Assembly: GCF_000286955.2 (NCBI RefSeq)
Contig: NZ_AJYK02000002.1
Coordinates: 22,490 to 74,250, forward strand
From: Vibrio rumoiensis 1S-45
GTDB taxonomy: Bacteria; Pseudomonadota; Gammaproteobacteria; Enterobacterales; Vibrionaceae
Length of the DNA stretch: 51,761 nucleotides
Direction: 5' to 3'
Shown: positions 8,592-17,624 of the stretch, one piece after another
Layout: each line of letters opens with the position of its first letter
Position numbering within the stretch: position 1 is the stretch's first letter
The notes under the pieces: generated by a model
What the model saw: only the letters and a program-made list of their open reading frames with translations
What the model was told of the DNA's origin: nothing
Database searches by the model: none
Position numbers and translations under genes: made by a program

Positions 8592-8929
8592 CGCTTCCCT
8601 CACTATACTTCCCGTGTAAAGCTCTATGAACATCAAAATTAATCAGAATAAGGATGTAGGTGTTTTCTGATTTGATTTTATAGTAACTCGGTAAGTTAGT
8701 TCATGATTGAAAATAAGCAAAAAGGTTGAATCACAGCAAAGTTATAACATTATTTAGCTTCTTTTTTGCCATTATTAAGTGACAAAGCAGTCAATAAAAG
8801 TAATTCGAACTTCAAGCCTCCGTATATTTATGTAAGTGTAGTTTCTTATCAACATTTTTATACGAGGCATGTCTCACTTTAAGGTTTTGTTAATTAAAAT
8901 TGAAAATTAACAATATGTTACAGGTTACT
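8592..8929. other. Gene-free AT-rich spacer
   Basis: About 340 bases between the CPXCG gene and the fructosamine-kinase-like gene. No open frame of useful length, RNA gene or clear terminator was seen. The left end must hold the CPXCG promoter. Confidence 0.5.
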
Positions 8930-9793
8930 TTATTTTTCTAATTGGCTTATTTGTTCAAGGCATTGAGGTAAATAGTCACCTCCAAATTGATTGCAGCAGC
9001 AGAGTAGGTAGTACAATTGATAAACCGATTTTCGGTTTAAATATCCTTCAGGCAATGGATACGATTGGTTATAAGCTTTAAAGAATTCATCATCTAAACC
9101 ACTAAATGCTTCAATAATCGCAATGTCACATTCTCTATCACCCCAATAGCTGGAAGGGTCATAAGAGATCACCCCAGAGACAGATAATGCATGATTATTA
9201 GCCGTTAAATTACCATGTAGTAGTGCAGGTTTTGGCGAGTGAGCGCCTAAAATAGACTTCACCAGATTAACGGTTTGATCAATATCACCGAGATCTAATC
9301 CTTTTTCCTTTAATAATTGCAGTTGCCAACCAATTCGGAATTCAGCAAAAAAGAAACCCCAGTTTTTATGCCAGGTGTTCGGTTGAAGATTTAGACCTAC
9401 ATAAGTATCAGCGTCATACCCATACTCCTTTTGCTCACCCCATTGATGAAGCATGGCAAGTTGGTTGCCAAAATCAAAGGCATCTTTAGGGGGAATGACA
9501 GGTTTAGTGGGTAAATAATTCAAGATTAAAAAGGCATTATCTTTGGTTACACCGCAAGTAACCGGTTGGGGAACGCGAATGGTGCTAGTGGCCAGTAAAG
9601 CCGAGAGGTTATCAATTTCAGATTCGAATTTAGAGATAAACTCGCGACCGTTAACTTTAACAAAGTAACGTTCCTCACCATCGGAGATCATGTAACAAGA
9701 GTTACATTCCCCATCACTTAGGTGTTCTTTTTCTCGAATGATAAAGTTAAATGCAAGAACTTCTGATAACTGTTGCGCAATAGCGTGCCACAT
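8930..9793 (-). CDS. Fructosamine kinase family protein (YniA-like)
   Basis: A 287-residue protein of the fructosamine/ketosamine-3-kinase family, which has an aminoglycoside-phosphotransferase fold. Visible landmarks are the ATP-binding lysine region (ERYFVKVN), the catalytic-loop equivalent LLHGNLTANNHA (about residues 191-202; most members have LHGDLWSGN, so the usual aspartate is an asparagine here), and the metal-binding YDPSSYWGDRECDIA. The family repairs glycated proteins by phosphorylating ketosamines. The Asp-to-Asn change in the catalytic loop is worth noting and could lower or change activity. Only the family is certain. Confidence 0.82.
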   Translation of the reverse strand: MWHAIAQQLSEVLAFNFIIREKEHLSDGECNSCYMISDGEERYFVKVNGREFISKFESEIDNLSALLATSTIRVPQPVTCGVTKDNAFLILNYLPTKPVIPPKDAFDFGNQLAMLHQWGEQKEYGYDADTYVGLNLQPNTWHKNWGFFFAEFRIGWQLQLLKEKGLDLGDIDQTVNLVKSILGAHSPKPALLHGNLTANNHALSVSGVISYDPSSYWGDRECDIAIIEAFSGLDDEFFKAYNQSYPLPEGYLNRKSVYQLYYLLCCCNQFGGDYLPQCLEQISQLEK

Positions 9794-9940
9794 AGTGCCT
9801 CCAGATCTTGAAATTCACCAGCCTATGACATTAGCTTAGCTGAAGTTTCAAATTAGAGAACTAATACGCAAAAATAACTTTAATCAGTTAGTCATTTACA
9901 CTATTCAGTTAGTCTGTGATATCAATAACGTTTTGAAAAG

Positions 9941-10450
9941 CTAGCTATTTGGAGTGACTCGTCTAAATTGCCAAAATTTACTCGCCCAATAAGGATTATC
10001 TAAGCGTGAAATAATGACACCTTTAGATGAGGAAGCGTGCATAAACTCATTATCACCGAGGTATAAGCCAACATGGCGCTGATTCCAACCGGTTTTGAAA
10101 AAGACGAGATCACCAAAAGTAGCTTGGCTTTCTGGAACATATTCGCCTTCTTTACTTTGTAATTCAGTTGAACGAGGTAGGTGTAATTGGTAAACACTAG
10201 ACATAGCGACTTGCATAAAAGCAGAGCAGTCTATGCCTTGTTTGGTCGCCCCACCAAATTCATAGGGAACACCTTCCCAAGATTGATATAACAATGAGAC
10301 TTCTTGCTCTTCTGTTGGCGCAGAATCTATCAGAGAAGACTTAGCTGGTGGATTTGATAGTTTAGAGGATTTAGAGCTCGCAGGCGGTTGGGAGGCGCAG
10401 CCAACCAGAAAACTGGTAATAAGAGTGAGAAGTAATGGTGTCATTTTCAT
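9941..10450 (-). CDS. nlpC: NlpC/P60-family lipoprotein NlpC
   Basis: A 169-residue predicted lipoprotein: the signal peptide ends in lipobox LVGC with acylated C18, followed by a serine/proline-rich linker. The NlpC/P60 cysteine peptidase domain has C75 (GIDCSAF), H126 (RHVGLYLG) and H138 (FMHASS) as the expected catalytic triad. The C-terminal KGVIISRLDNPYW then WASKFWQFRRV closely follows E. coli NlpC. The family cleaves peptide stems of peptidoglycan, typically next to D-glutamyl-meso-diaminopimelate bonds. The exact E. coli counterpart (NlpC rather than MepS) is inferred from this C-terminal similarity and the length. Confidence 0.88.
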   Translation of the reverse strand: MKMTPLLLTLITSFLVGCASQPPASSKSSKLSNPPAKSSLIDSAPTEEQEVSLLYQSWEGVPYEFGGATKQGIDCSAFMQVAMSSVYQLHLPRSTELQSKEGEYVPESQATFGDLVFFKTGWNQRHVGLYLGDNEFMHASSSKGVIISRLDNPYWASKFWQFRRVTPNS

Positions 10451-10734
10451 GTTGAATGTGCCTAACAGTGATAATAATGATGAAATTCTGTGCCTTTATA
10501 ATAGAAGATGCGAGTTTTCACAAGTTGATATGTGATATTGAAAACGCTATTAATTAATGTTTCGTCAAAATTTAATATTCTTTGATGTTTAAAACATGAA
10601 GATAGTCATTGGTTTATAAATAAGCAAATAGATTGGCAGAACAAGTAACTTCGCCGCTAATCACAGTTTGCGCAACGAGTTTGTGGATAATACTTTTAGT
10701 TTAATTTTTAATTTAGATGTTGTGGAGAATAGGG

Positions 10735-11658
10735 ATGTATTACGGTTTTGATGTCGGTGGTACCAAAATTGAGTTCGGTGCATTTAACGATAACTTAGAA
10801 CGTATGGCTACGGAACGCGTACCAACTCCGGGTGATGATTATCAAGCTTTACTTAGCGTGCTAAGTGAACTAGTCGAGAAATACGATAAACAATTTAGTG
10901 TGAAAGGATCAATCGGTATCGGTATTCCAGGCATGGAAAGTGTCGATGATGGTGCCGTTTTAACCTCTAATGTTCCAGCAGCAAAAGGCAAAAAATTACG
11001 TGAAGATTTAGAAGCCCTAGTTGATCGCCCGGTTAAAGTTGAAAACGATGCTAACTGCTTTGCTTTATCTGAAGCTTGGGATAAAGAGCACCAAGGTAAA
11101 GAGTCAGTTTTAGGCCTTATTCTCGGAACGGGATTTGGTGGCGGTATCGTCAATAATGGTCATGTCGTTTCTGGCCGTAGTCACGTTGCTGGTGAGCTTG
11201 GGCATACTCGCATGCCGATTGATGCATGGTTTTACTTAAACGACAGTGCCGAAGGCATTGATGCACCTTTATTTGGCTGTGGTTGCGATAAGAAAGGCTG
11301 TATTGATAACTATTTATCTGGTCGTGGATTTGAACAGCTTTACCAGCATTACTACGGCGAAAATGTTAAAGCGATAGACATTATTAATCGTCACAAACAA
11401 GGTGAAGAAAAAGCAGTTGAGCATGTCGAACGCTTTATGGAACTGCTCGCAATCTGTTTGGGTAATATATTTACCGCCTTTGATCCGAATGTTGTGGTTC
11501 TTGGCGGTGGTTTATCAAACTTTGAATTAATTTACGAAGAAATGCCTAAACGAATTCCAAAATATCTGCTTTCAGTGGGTAAAGTACCTACAATATTAAA
11601 AGCTAAGCATGGTGATTCTGGTGGTGTTCGTGGCGCAGCATTCTTGAATATTGTTTAA
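10735..11658 (+). CDS. nagK: N-acetyl-D-glucosamine kinase NagK (ROK family)
   Basis: A 307-residue ROK-family sugar kinase. The phosphate-binding [12 protein letters not shown] is at residues 5-16, the sugar-binding [13 protein letters not shown] near residue 105, [13 protein letters not shown] near 130, the ROK glutamate-glycine-histidine motif GELGHTRMP near 155, and zinc ligands [17 protein letters not shown] near 180. It phosphorylates GlcNAc released by cell-wall recycling or chitin breakdown. The ATG at 10735 is preferred over 10717 because GGAG lies 7 nt upstream and it gives the family length. It shares a strong terminator with the convergent gene downstream. Confidence 0.93.
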   Translation: MYYGFDVGGTKIEFGAFNDNLERMATERVPTPGDDYQALLSVLSELVEKYDKQFSVKGSIGIGIPGMESVDDGAVLTSNVPAAKGKKLREDLEALVDRPVKVENDANCFALSEAWDKEHQGKESVLGLILGTGFGGGIVNNGHVVSGRSHVAGELGHTRMPIDAWFYLNDSAEGIDAPLFGCGCDKKGCIDNYLSGRGFEQLYQHYYGENVKAIDIINRHKQGEEKAVEHVERFMELLAICLGNIFTAFDPNVVVLGGGLSNFELIYEEMPKRIPKYLLSVGKVPTILKAKHGDSGGVRGAAFLNIV

Positions 11659-11682
11659 CGTATTTTCAAACAGTTAAAACTA

Positions 11683-11720
11683 AAAAAGGGTTCACTTTAA
11701 TTTTAAAGTGAACCCTTTTT
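11683..11720. terminator. Bidirectional intrinsic terminator
   Basis: An 18-bp stem with a 2-4 nt loop (11683-11700 and 11703-11720, containing GGGTTCACTTTAA). It has A-runs and T-runs at its ends, and lies between the convergent nagK and DUF2960-type genes. Confidence 0.9.
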
Positions 11721-11721
11721 G

Positions 11722-11988
11722 TTATTTCTTTTTTTGACCAATGCCAATATTTTCTTTTGGCATTAAGGTAATGCGTCCAAAACCTAATTTTTTAAAATGT
11801 GCATCACGGTATTCCCGAACCGTTTTTGTATCAGAAATTGCTTCAATAGATTGCTCCATTTTTAAGTAATCACGGATATCAAGCCCTTCATGTGCAGCAA
11901 CGGCTTCGTGAATAGTGTGGAATTCACGGTAGCTAAATGCCAATGTTTTTTGTTCATCTTTATAAGTGTACGTAATGATGCGAGACAT
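11722..11988 (-). CDS. Small hypothetical protein, DUF2960-like
   Basis: An 88-residue cytoplasmic protein starting MSRIITYTYKDEQKTLAFSY. It is rich in charged residues and has a lysine-rich tail (GQKKK). It resembles the small DUF2960 proteins of Vibrio and Shewanella, which have no known function; this assignment is from memory of the family and is moderate. The ATG at 11988 is preferred to the TTG at 12000. It is a single gene sharing the nagK terminator. Confidence 0.65.
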   Translation of the reverse strand: MSRIITYTYKDEQKTLAFSYREFHTIHEAVAAHEGLDIRDYLKMEQSIEAISDTKTVREYRDAHFKKLGFGRITLMPKENIGIGQKKK

Positions 11989-12004
11989 AAAATTTTCCAA
12001 TAAA

Positions 12005-12037
12005 AAAGCAGCAACAACAAGAACATGTTACTGCTTT
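12005..12037 (-). terminator. Intrinsic terminator of the mscS operon
   Basis: An 11-bp stem with one mismatch (AAAGCAGCAAC at 12005-12015 and GTTACTGCTTT at 12027-12037) is followed by T-rich sequence on the minus strand. It lies about 90 bp after the mscS stop. Confidence 0.6.
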
Positions 12038-12128
12038 AAAAACCAAACTGCTTTTAAAACTGATTGCCGGATTATACCCTTAACCAACAAAAATCACTAA
12101 TATGCCTCAGTGACAGCAGTGTAAAACA

Positions 12129-13022
12129 CTATGGTTGCATTGTAGTACGTACAGCAATCATTGGTGGGTAAATGTTATTTTTCCTAAACTCTTTCATTAC
12201 ACGTAATGTAATATCCGTTTCAAATAACTTCTCATAAACTGTATCCACCACATAAGCCTTACAGGTGAGTTTAATCGCAAGATAGTTATCCGCAATGTCT
12301 TGACTAACCAATACAACTACAGGCTTAGGTAAGTGAATATAACGGCTAGAAGAGGCAGCTTCCTGAATTAAGTCTCTGGCTAAATCTATATTTTGATCCA
12401 TTCCGATATAAAAAGGGATCACACATTGCATATCTAGAGCACCATAGTTACCACTCATGGTGACTTCACTTAAAAACTTGTTGTTGGGAATGGTAATAAT
12501 GTCATCGGTGAGTGTTCTCATTCGGACAGAGCGTAAACCAATGGTAATGATATCCCCATAATTACCCTCAAACGTGACGCGGTCACCAACTTGAAAGGGG
12601 CGATCAATCATCACCGTCAAACCTGCAATGAAGGACGCTGCCAGATCTTTTAAAGCAAAACCGATAGAAACCGCTAACGTACCACCAATCAAGGTTAATA
12701 TTTGATCGTTAATCCTAAAGCTCACCATGAATACAACCAAACCTGCACTCATATAAACGAAGAACTGAAAGAAAGATTGCAGCTTTTGTAGCACCATTCG
12801 ATATTGAACAAATTGGCTACTGAATGTTTCAACTAATTTATTGGTAAAACGTAATAGAATCCAAGAAGCAAGAATGATGAAAAAAGAGAAAAGGACACCA
12901 CTCCAGCGAATAAGACTAGTAAATTGGCTGATATTTTCTAAATGAGCAGAGGCATCTTCCGCGCTGGCTAGGGCGCTTGTGCTTAATGCCATGAGTAATA
13001 AAAAGGACAGTATCTTTTTCAT
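12129..13022 (-). CDS. MscS-type mechanosensitive channel protein
   Basis: A 297-residue protein with a signal-peptide-like N-terminus (about residues 1-19), a membrane segment near 35-60, two more from about 90 to 130, and the MscS pore-lining and beta-domain region (AVSIGFALKDLAASFIAGLTV, FQVGDRVTFEGNYGDI, IPNNKFL). MscS channels open under membrane tension and release solutes during hypo-osmotic shock. It starts 1 bp after the stop codon of the large membrane ATPase-like gene, so the two are tightly coupled. A plain channel role is likely, but the coupling suggests a two-protein complex. The family is certain, the specific role is not. Confidence 0.88.
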   Translation of the reverse strand: MKKILSFLLLMALSTSALASAEDASAHLENISQFTSLIRWSGVLFSFFIILASWILLRFTNKLVETFSSQFVQYRMVLQKLQSFFQFFVYMSAGLVVFMVSFRINDQILTLIGGTLAVSIGFALKDLAASFIAGLTVMIDRPFQVGDRVTFEGNYGDIITIGLRSVRMRTLTDDIITIPNNKFLSEVTMSGNYGALDMQCVIPFYIGMDQNIDLARDLIQEAASSSRYIHLPKPVVVLVSQDIADNYLAIKLTCKAYVVDTVYEKLFETDITLRVMKEFRKNNIYPPMIAVRTTMQP

Positions 13023-13023
13023 G

Positions 13024-15372
13024 TTATTTCACCAATAAATGCTGACGATGTAAGGCGTTGGTAATAAAGCGATACCAATGATCGGAAATTTTTGCTTTAT
13101 CTGCAGTCCACTCAATGTAACCACGGCTTTCAAAATAACGTAAAGTTCCAATAACTTCCGCAATCGTAAGCTGAGTACACTCGGACAATTCTTCTGGAGT
13201 TGACACTTCAAGTTGAACAATTGAACGCAAAATTGCCAACATCGGTTTTGGCATTTTTTCTAGCTCATCGGCTTGAGGTGCTTGGAAAAGGCGAACTACA
13301 ACTTTTTCAGTCTTCTGATCGCGTCTTAAAGACAATCTAAAAAAGCGAAGCGCAACAGTGGGGTTTCCGTCCGCATAATGCCAAAGAATTCGATAAAAGC
13401 CTCTCCTTGCGCGTTCTTCTTCTGAAATATCATCTTGGTCCCATTGTTTAGGTAATGAAAGATCATCAAAAGAGACAGGGTTTTCAACATCTTGGTTTAA
13501 ACGTGAATCCAATAATTCAGAAATTTCTGCTTCAGACCATCTAGGCATAAACGTCACGAGATCGAACAACAGACGTTCACCACGCGCTCGATCGACAAAG
13601 CGCCAACTTGATTTCTCAATAGCAAGCAACACTCTGTGGTTTTTCTTAGAACGGCGCATAAGATTAGTAAACTTCATTAGCCCAGTCAGACCGCCAACCA
13701 TTGGTTTAACTAGACGCTGAGCATTATCTACGGCTATAAGGTAGTTCGTATCACTTTTTCTAAGATAAGCTAAAATTTGAATATCTGTCGCGGCGGCGTC
13801 TAAACCTATTTGAACTGCAAGATCCGACAATAACTCAGCGTAGCCAGAATTAGGGCAGTTTAAATAAATGGCTTCCGCATTATTTACGCGATACAGAATT
13901 TGTTTAATAAATGTCGTGGTTCCTATGCCTCGTTCACCGCTCACTACGCACATCGCAGGGCTGTCGGATAAGATATAACGAGAAATCTGCTTAATCTCTT
14001 CGCAAGCATAGCCAATGAGTTCGCTGTCTTCTCTACCTGGTAGAACGTAATTGAAAATATCGTCACCTTTCAATTTCACCAAGTTAGTATTGTTGCCACC
14101 GCTGTCACTTTGTTTGGCAACTTCAATTCTGAATAAATACGCCAATGCTTGGCTGAAGAAAGCGTATTGTGACAAGTTAGCGATGACAAATTGCTTCAAA
14201 CTACGAGTGATTAACCAAAATGTCATGGTCGCAGTTGTAATAGTCGATAAACCGAAAGTGTTTTGTTTATCAACAGCCCATAAAGCCCATACCGGCATTT
14301 CTAAGCTAGTGTGGTTTTCACTAAAGACATACGGCTTCCACTTACGCAGTACCAAAATAGTAATAAAGATAAACCACAGAAACAGTAGGCTAGATACCCA
14401 ATGATAAATGGTACCTTCGCCAATCGTAGTTTCGGTTATTTGTAAGATGACACCTGCACCAATCACACTCCAAACGTAGTAACGAATTGTTGATAAGCGG
14501 ATTGCTGTGATTTCTTTAGTTGTTGAGCGGCTATTGCGATAAGCAAATTCAAGAATAAATTTAACCGCAATCGAACCACCTAAAATCCACCATGTAAAGA
14601 TGTCTAAGAACTTAACATGTTGAAGGCTTTGTAATTTCGCTAAGATATCAAGAGATACGGTGATGGCAATTAACCATGCAATAGGGCGATTGGCTTTACT
14701 GATGTACCAAAATAACCTGACCCATATCGTTGGTGCCGTTGGGGTTTCTAGCTTTGTTTTACGAAAATGTTGGATCATTCCACGGCTGTTTCGCAGCCAC
14801 CATGACAGCAATAAATAAACAATAAAGAGTTTAACCACCATCGCGATTACAGGAACCGGTGAAATCGTAAGATCTTTAATGAAAGCTTTAAAACTCTGAA
14901 GTTGATAAAAAAGAAGGTATTGAGCATTCAATTCAGTTAAATGAAGTTCAGCTTTAAATTGTGTGACACCGTATGGGCCAAACCCTGTCAGTTTATTATA
15001 AACACTTGATTGAGCTAACTTGAGTAAATCTTCTTTCGATTGACTATAACTGTGCAGAGTTAAGTAATACTCTTGCGCGCGAAACCATGCATTCGTACCA
15101 CCTTTAGTACGGTATTCTTTCAGCGTATCTTGAAATCCATTGGTGCCTATATCAATCTGATACAGCGTGGTTGATAGCAATTCATCGACTTTAATATGAT
15201 CTTTTTCTGTCATAAATAAAGGATCAGGTAGTTTCGCAATTTGATCGGCGATTCTTTGGGCTGCAGGCGTGATGGTTGGTGTTTTCGATTGATGAGTTGG
15301 TTCCCATTCTGCTTGAACAGAAAGAGAGAAAAACAACAATAAGCTAAGCATTATTTGAATGGTCTTACCCAT
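13024..15372 (-). CDS. Large membrane protein with degenerate AAA/STAND-like ATPase domain
   Basis: A protein of about 782 residues. It has an N-terminal signal peptide (to about VQAEW), an extracytoplasmic helical region, then about five or six membrane segments between residues 170 and 400. A cytoplasmic NTPase-like domain follows, then a C-terminal winged-helix-like region (SECTQLTIAEVIGTLRYFESRGY). In the P-loop the sequence is SGERGIGTTTF (from G482 counted from the GTG at 15381): the invariant lysine is threonine. Walker B is LIAVDNAQ (D552), with asparagine where a catalytic glutamate is usual. ATP hydrolysis is therefore doubtful. It is co-transcribed with the MscS-type gene. I do not recognise a named family. 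Start: ATG at 15372, with GTG at 15381 possible. Confidence 0.75.
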   Translation of the reverse strand: MGKTIQIMLSLLLFFSLSVQAEWEPTHQSKTPTITPAAQRIADQIAKLPDPLFMTEKDHIKVDELLSTTLYQIDIGTNGFQDTLKEYRTKGGTNAWFRAQEYYLTLHSYSQSKEDLLKLAQSSVYNKLTGFGPYGVTQFKAELHLTELNAQYLLFYQLQSFKAFIKDLTISPVPVIAMVVKLFIVYLLLSWWLRNSRGMIQHFRKTKLETPTAPTIWVRLFWYISKANRPIAWLIAITVSLDILAKLQSLQHVKFLDIFTWWILGGSIAVKFILEFAYRNSRSTTKEITAIRLSTIRYYVWSVIGAGVILQITETTIGEGTIYHWVSSLLFLWFIFITILVLRKWKPYVFSENHTSLEMPVWALWAVDKQNTFGLSTITTATMTFWLITRSLKQFVIANLSQYAFFSQALAYLFRIEVAKQSDSGGNNTNLVKLKGDDIFNYVLPGREDSELIGYACEEIKQISRYILSDSPAMCVVSGERGIGTTTFIKQILYRVNNAEAIYLNCPNSGYAELLSDLAVQIGLDAAATDIQILAYLRKSDTNYLIAVDNAQRLVKPMVGGLTGLMKFTNLMRRSKKNHRVLLAIEKSSWRFVDRARGERLLFDLVTFMPRWSEAEISELLDSRLNQDVENPVSFDDLSLPKQWDQDDISEEERARRGFYRILWHYADGNPTVALRFFRLSLRRDQKTEKVVVRLFQAPQADELEKMPKPMLAILRSIVQLEVSTPEELSECTQLTIAEVIGTLRYFESRGYIEWTADKAKISDHWYRFITNALHRQHLLVK

Positions 15373-15650
15373 AGAGTTCACTTTTAAATAGTTGAAAGGA
15401 CATGTTTTTAATAAAGATATTATTATACTTAATTATTTTTTAGATGCTTGTTAATGTAATGACTAACGATAAAAACAATCATATATTTATTAAATCACAT
15501 TAATTATGGTCGTAAATTCCGATCTAACACATAAGTTTTTAATCCAAAATGTAAAATTACGAATAAAACAGGTAAATTAGCCTTATCTATTTTTGTTGTA
15601 TCGGCATGTTAGAACCGATTGATTTAAGTTACATAGCAAAAGGACTTTGA

Positions 15651-16364
15651 ATGCTTTTTCCTTATCAAAATATTGTCGTTCTCACTGGCGCAGGTATTTC
15701 TGCCGAGTCTGGCATTCAAACTTTCCGCTCTCAAGATGGTTTATGGGAGAGTCACAAAATTGAAGATGTGGCAACACCAGAAGGTTATGCGCTTAACCCT
15801 GAATTGGTACAAGAATTTTATAACCAAAGAAGGGCAAGCTTGCATGATGTCAATTTGATGCCAAATGACGCCCATATTGCACTGGCAGAGCTTGAGCAGC
15901 AATTAAATGGCAAAGTCACGATCATTACACAAAACATCGATAACCTACATGAACGAGCGGGCAGTGAGCGTATTATCCATATGCATGGTGAATTATTAAA
16001 AGCTCGTTGCCCAGAATCCAATCAAGTGATTGAGGTGACTGAGTCCTTAACAACAACAGATTTATGCCATTGTTGCCAAATACCAAATCCTTTACGACCA
16101 CATATTGTTTGGTTTGGTGAAATGCCGTTAAAAATGGCAGAAATATATTCTCTTATTGAGCAGGCTGATCTGTTTATTTCAATTGGAACATCAGGTGTGG
16201 TTTATCCTGCGGCAGGATTTGTTCATGATGCAAAAATGCATGGTGCTCATACCATGGAAATCAACTTAGAGCCTAGTGCAGTACAAAGTGAATTCGCTGA
16301 AAAAAGATACGGCAAAGCCAGCATAGAAGTGCCGAAGCTCGTTGCCGAGTTACTAGCCGACTGA
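15651..16364 (+). CDS. cobB: NAD-dependent protein deacylase, Sir2 family CobB
   Basis: A 237-residue sirtuin. The NAD-binding [20 protein letters not shown] is at residues 13-32, the active-site region is [12 protein letters not shown] with HMHGEL, and a zinc module has cysteines at ARC and LCHCC. The [12 protein letters not shown] and [14 protein letters not shown] motifs are those of CobB, which removes acetyl and succinyl groups from lysines of metabolic enzymes such as acetyl-CoA synthetase. The length matches the short E. coli isoform. The ATG follows AGGA by 6 nt. It is divergent from the ATPase-MscS operon and convergent with potD. Confidence 0.93.
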   Translation: MLFPYQNIVVLTGAGISAESGIQTFRSQDGLWESHKIEDVATPEGYALNPELVQEFYNQRRASLHDVNLMPNDAHIALAELEQQLNGKVTIITQNIDNLHERAGSERIIHMHGELLKARCPESNQVIEVTESLTTTDLCHCCQIPNPLRPHIVWFGEMPLKMAEIYSLIEQADLFISIGTSGVVYPAAGFVHDAKMHGAHTMEINLEPSAVQSEFAEKRYGKASIEVPKLVAELLAD

Positions 16365-16376
16365 TTCAAGAAAAAT

Positions 16377-16402
16377 AAAACCCGCTATTGCAAGCGGGTT
16401 TT
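16377..16402. terminator. Bidirectional intrinsic terminator
   Basis: A 10-bp stem AAAACCCGCT / AGCGGGTTTT with a 6-nt loop, between convergent cobB and potD, with usable U-tracts both ways. Confidence 0.85.
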
Positions 16403-16436
16403 ATTATCGATACCAAAGTAAGTAAATGTAGAACGA

Positions 16437-17480
16437 TTACATGTTTACTTTTAGCTTTTGGAAGTACTCTTCATAAAGCACATTCGCTTCACCAACATCA
16501 TCTTGCCATTCACCTGAATCTAAAACTTTCTGTGGTGGGAATACGTTGTCATCATTTGCGAAATCTTTTGGCAATAATGGATAAGCGGTTTTCACTGGGG
16601 TCGGGTAACCAATTTCCACCGCAATTTTGGCTGCATTTTCTGGGCGTAATAAGAAATCAATCATCTTGTAAGCCGCATCAATATTCTTAGCTCCAGACGG
16701 AATCGCTAGGCTATCCATCCAAAAAATTGTGCCTTTTTCTGGCCAAATAATATGAATAGGGGCGCCTTCTTTGCGAGCAGCGTAAGCAGATCCATTCCAC
16801 AACATACCTAGCGAGGTTTCACCGGCCAAATAAGGGTTAGCAGGGAAGTCTGAGTTAAACACCAACACATTTGGCATTAACTTTTTCAGCTCTTCGTACG
16901 CTTCTTTAATTTGTGCTGGATCTTGTGTATTACCTGAATAACCCAACTTCGTTAGAGCAATTTGGAACAGCTCACGTGGGTCATCCATCATCATTAACTG
17001 ACCGACCCATTTAGGATCCCATAAATCATCCCACTTATGAATGCTAGATTTATCCAACATATCGGTGTTAATACCAATACCCGTTGCGCCCCATACATAA
17101 GGAATAGAGTAGTTATTGCTTGGATCAAAAGGTTTGTTTAAATAGTTTGGATCCAAATCGGAGAAGTGAGATAACTTCGACTTATCAATTTCTTTTAACA
17201 TGCCTTCTTTACGCATTTTAGAAATGAAATACGTAGAAGGAACAACAAGATCGTAACCTTTACCTTGTGTTTTTAATTTAGCGTACATGGACTCATTGGA
17301 TTCATAAGTTGAATAAATAACTTTGATTCCTGTTTCTTTGGTAAAGTCTTGAAGTACTTCGCTTGGAATGTACTCAGACCAATTATAAAAATAGAGTTCT
17401 TTGTCATCAGCTTGTACGGAACTTGCAGTAAACGATGCCGCAAGCGTTGCAGCTACAAGGAACTTAGACCATGTTTTCAT
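16437..17480 (-). CDS. potD: Spermidine/putrescine ABC transporter binding protein PotD
   Basis: A 347-residue periplasmic binding protein with a clear signal peptide (to about SVQADDK). The mature part begins LYFYNWSEYIP, the PotD/PotF hallmark, and has the polyamine-site tryptophans and acidic residues (VWGATGIGINTD, MLWNGSAYAARKEG, WMDSLAIPSGAKN). It delivers spermidine and putrescine to the PotBC permease. It is the last gene of potABCD, 144 bp after potC, and ends at the terminator shared with cobB. Length equals E. coli PotD (348). Confidence 0.94.
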   Translation of the reverse strand: MKTWSKFLVAATLAASFTASSVQADDKELYFYNWSEYIPSEVLQDFTKETGIKVIYSTYESNESMYAKLKTQGKGYDLVVPSTYFISKMRKEGMLKEIDKSKLSHFSDLDPNYLNKPFDPSNNYSIPYVWGATGIGINTDMLDKSSIHKWDDLWDPKWVGQLMMMDDPRELFQIALTKLGYSGNTQDPAQIKEAYEELKKLMPNVLVFNSDFPANPYLAGETSLGMLWNGSAYAARKEGAPIHIIWPEKGTIFWMDSLAIPSGAKNIDAAYKMIDFLLRPENAAKIAVEIGYPTPVKTAYPLLPKDFANDDNVFPPQKVLDSGEWQDDVGEANVLYEEYFQKLKVNM

Positions 17481-17624
17481 TGGTGACTCCCAGTCTGGAT
17501 AGTGTTATTTGTATCATTATCAAAATAGTGTGAAGTATAGTTAGATAAATCCATTTTTAAACCATTTATCCGTATTTATTCAAACAATAACTCGCATCTT
17601 ACCGTTACTTCAGTATAGGTACGG

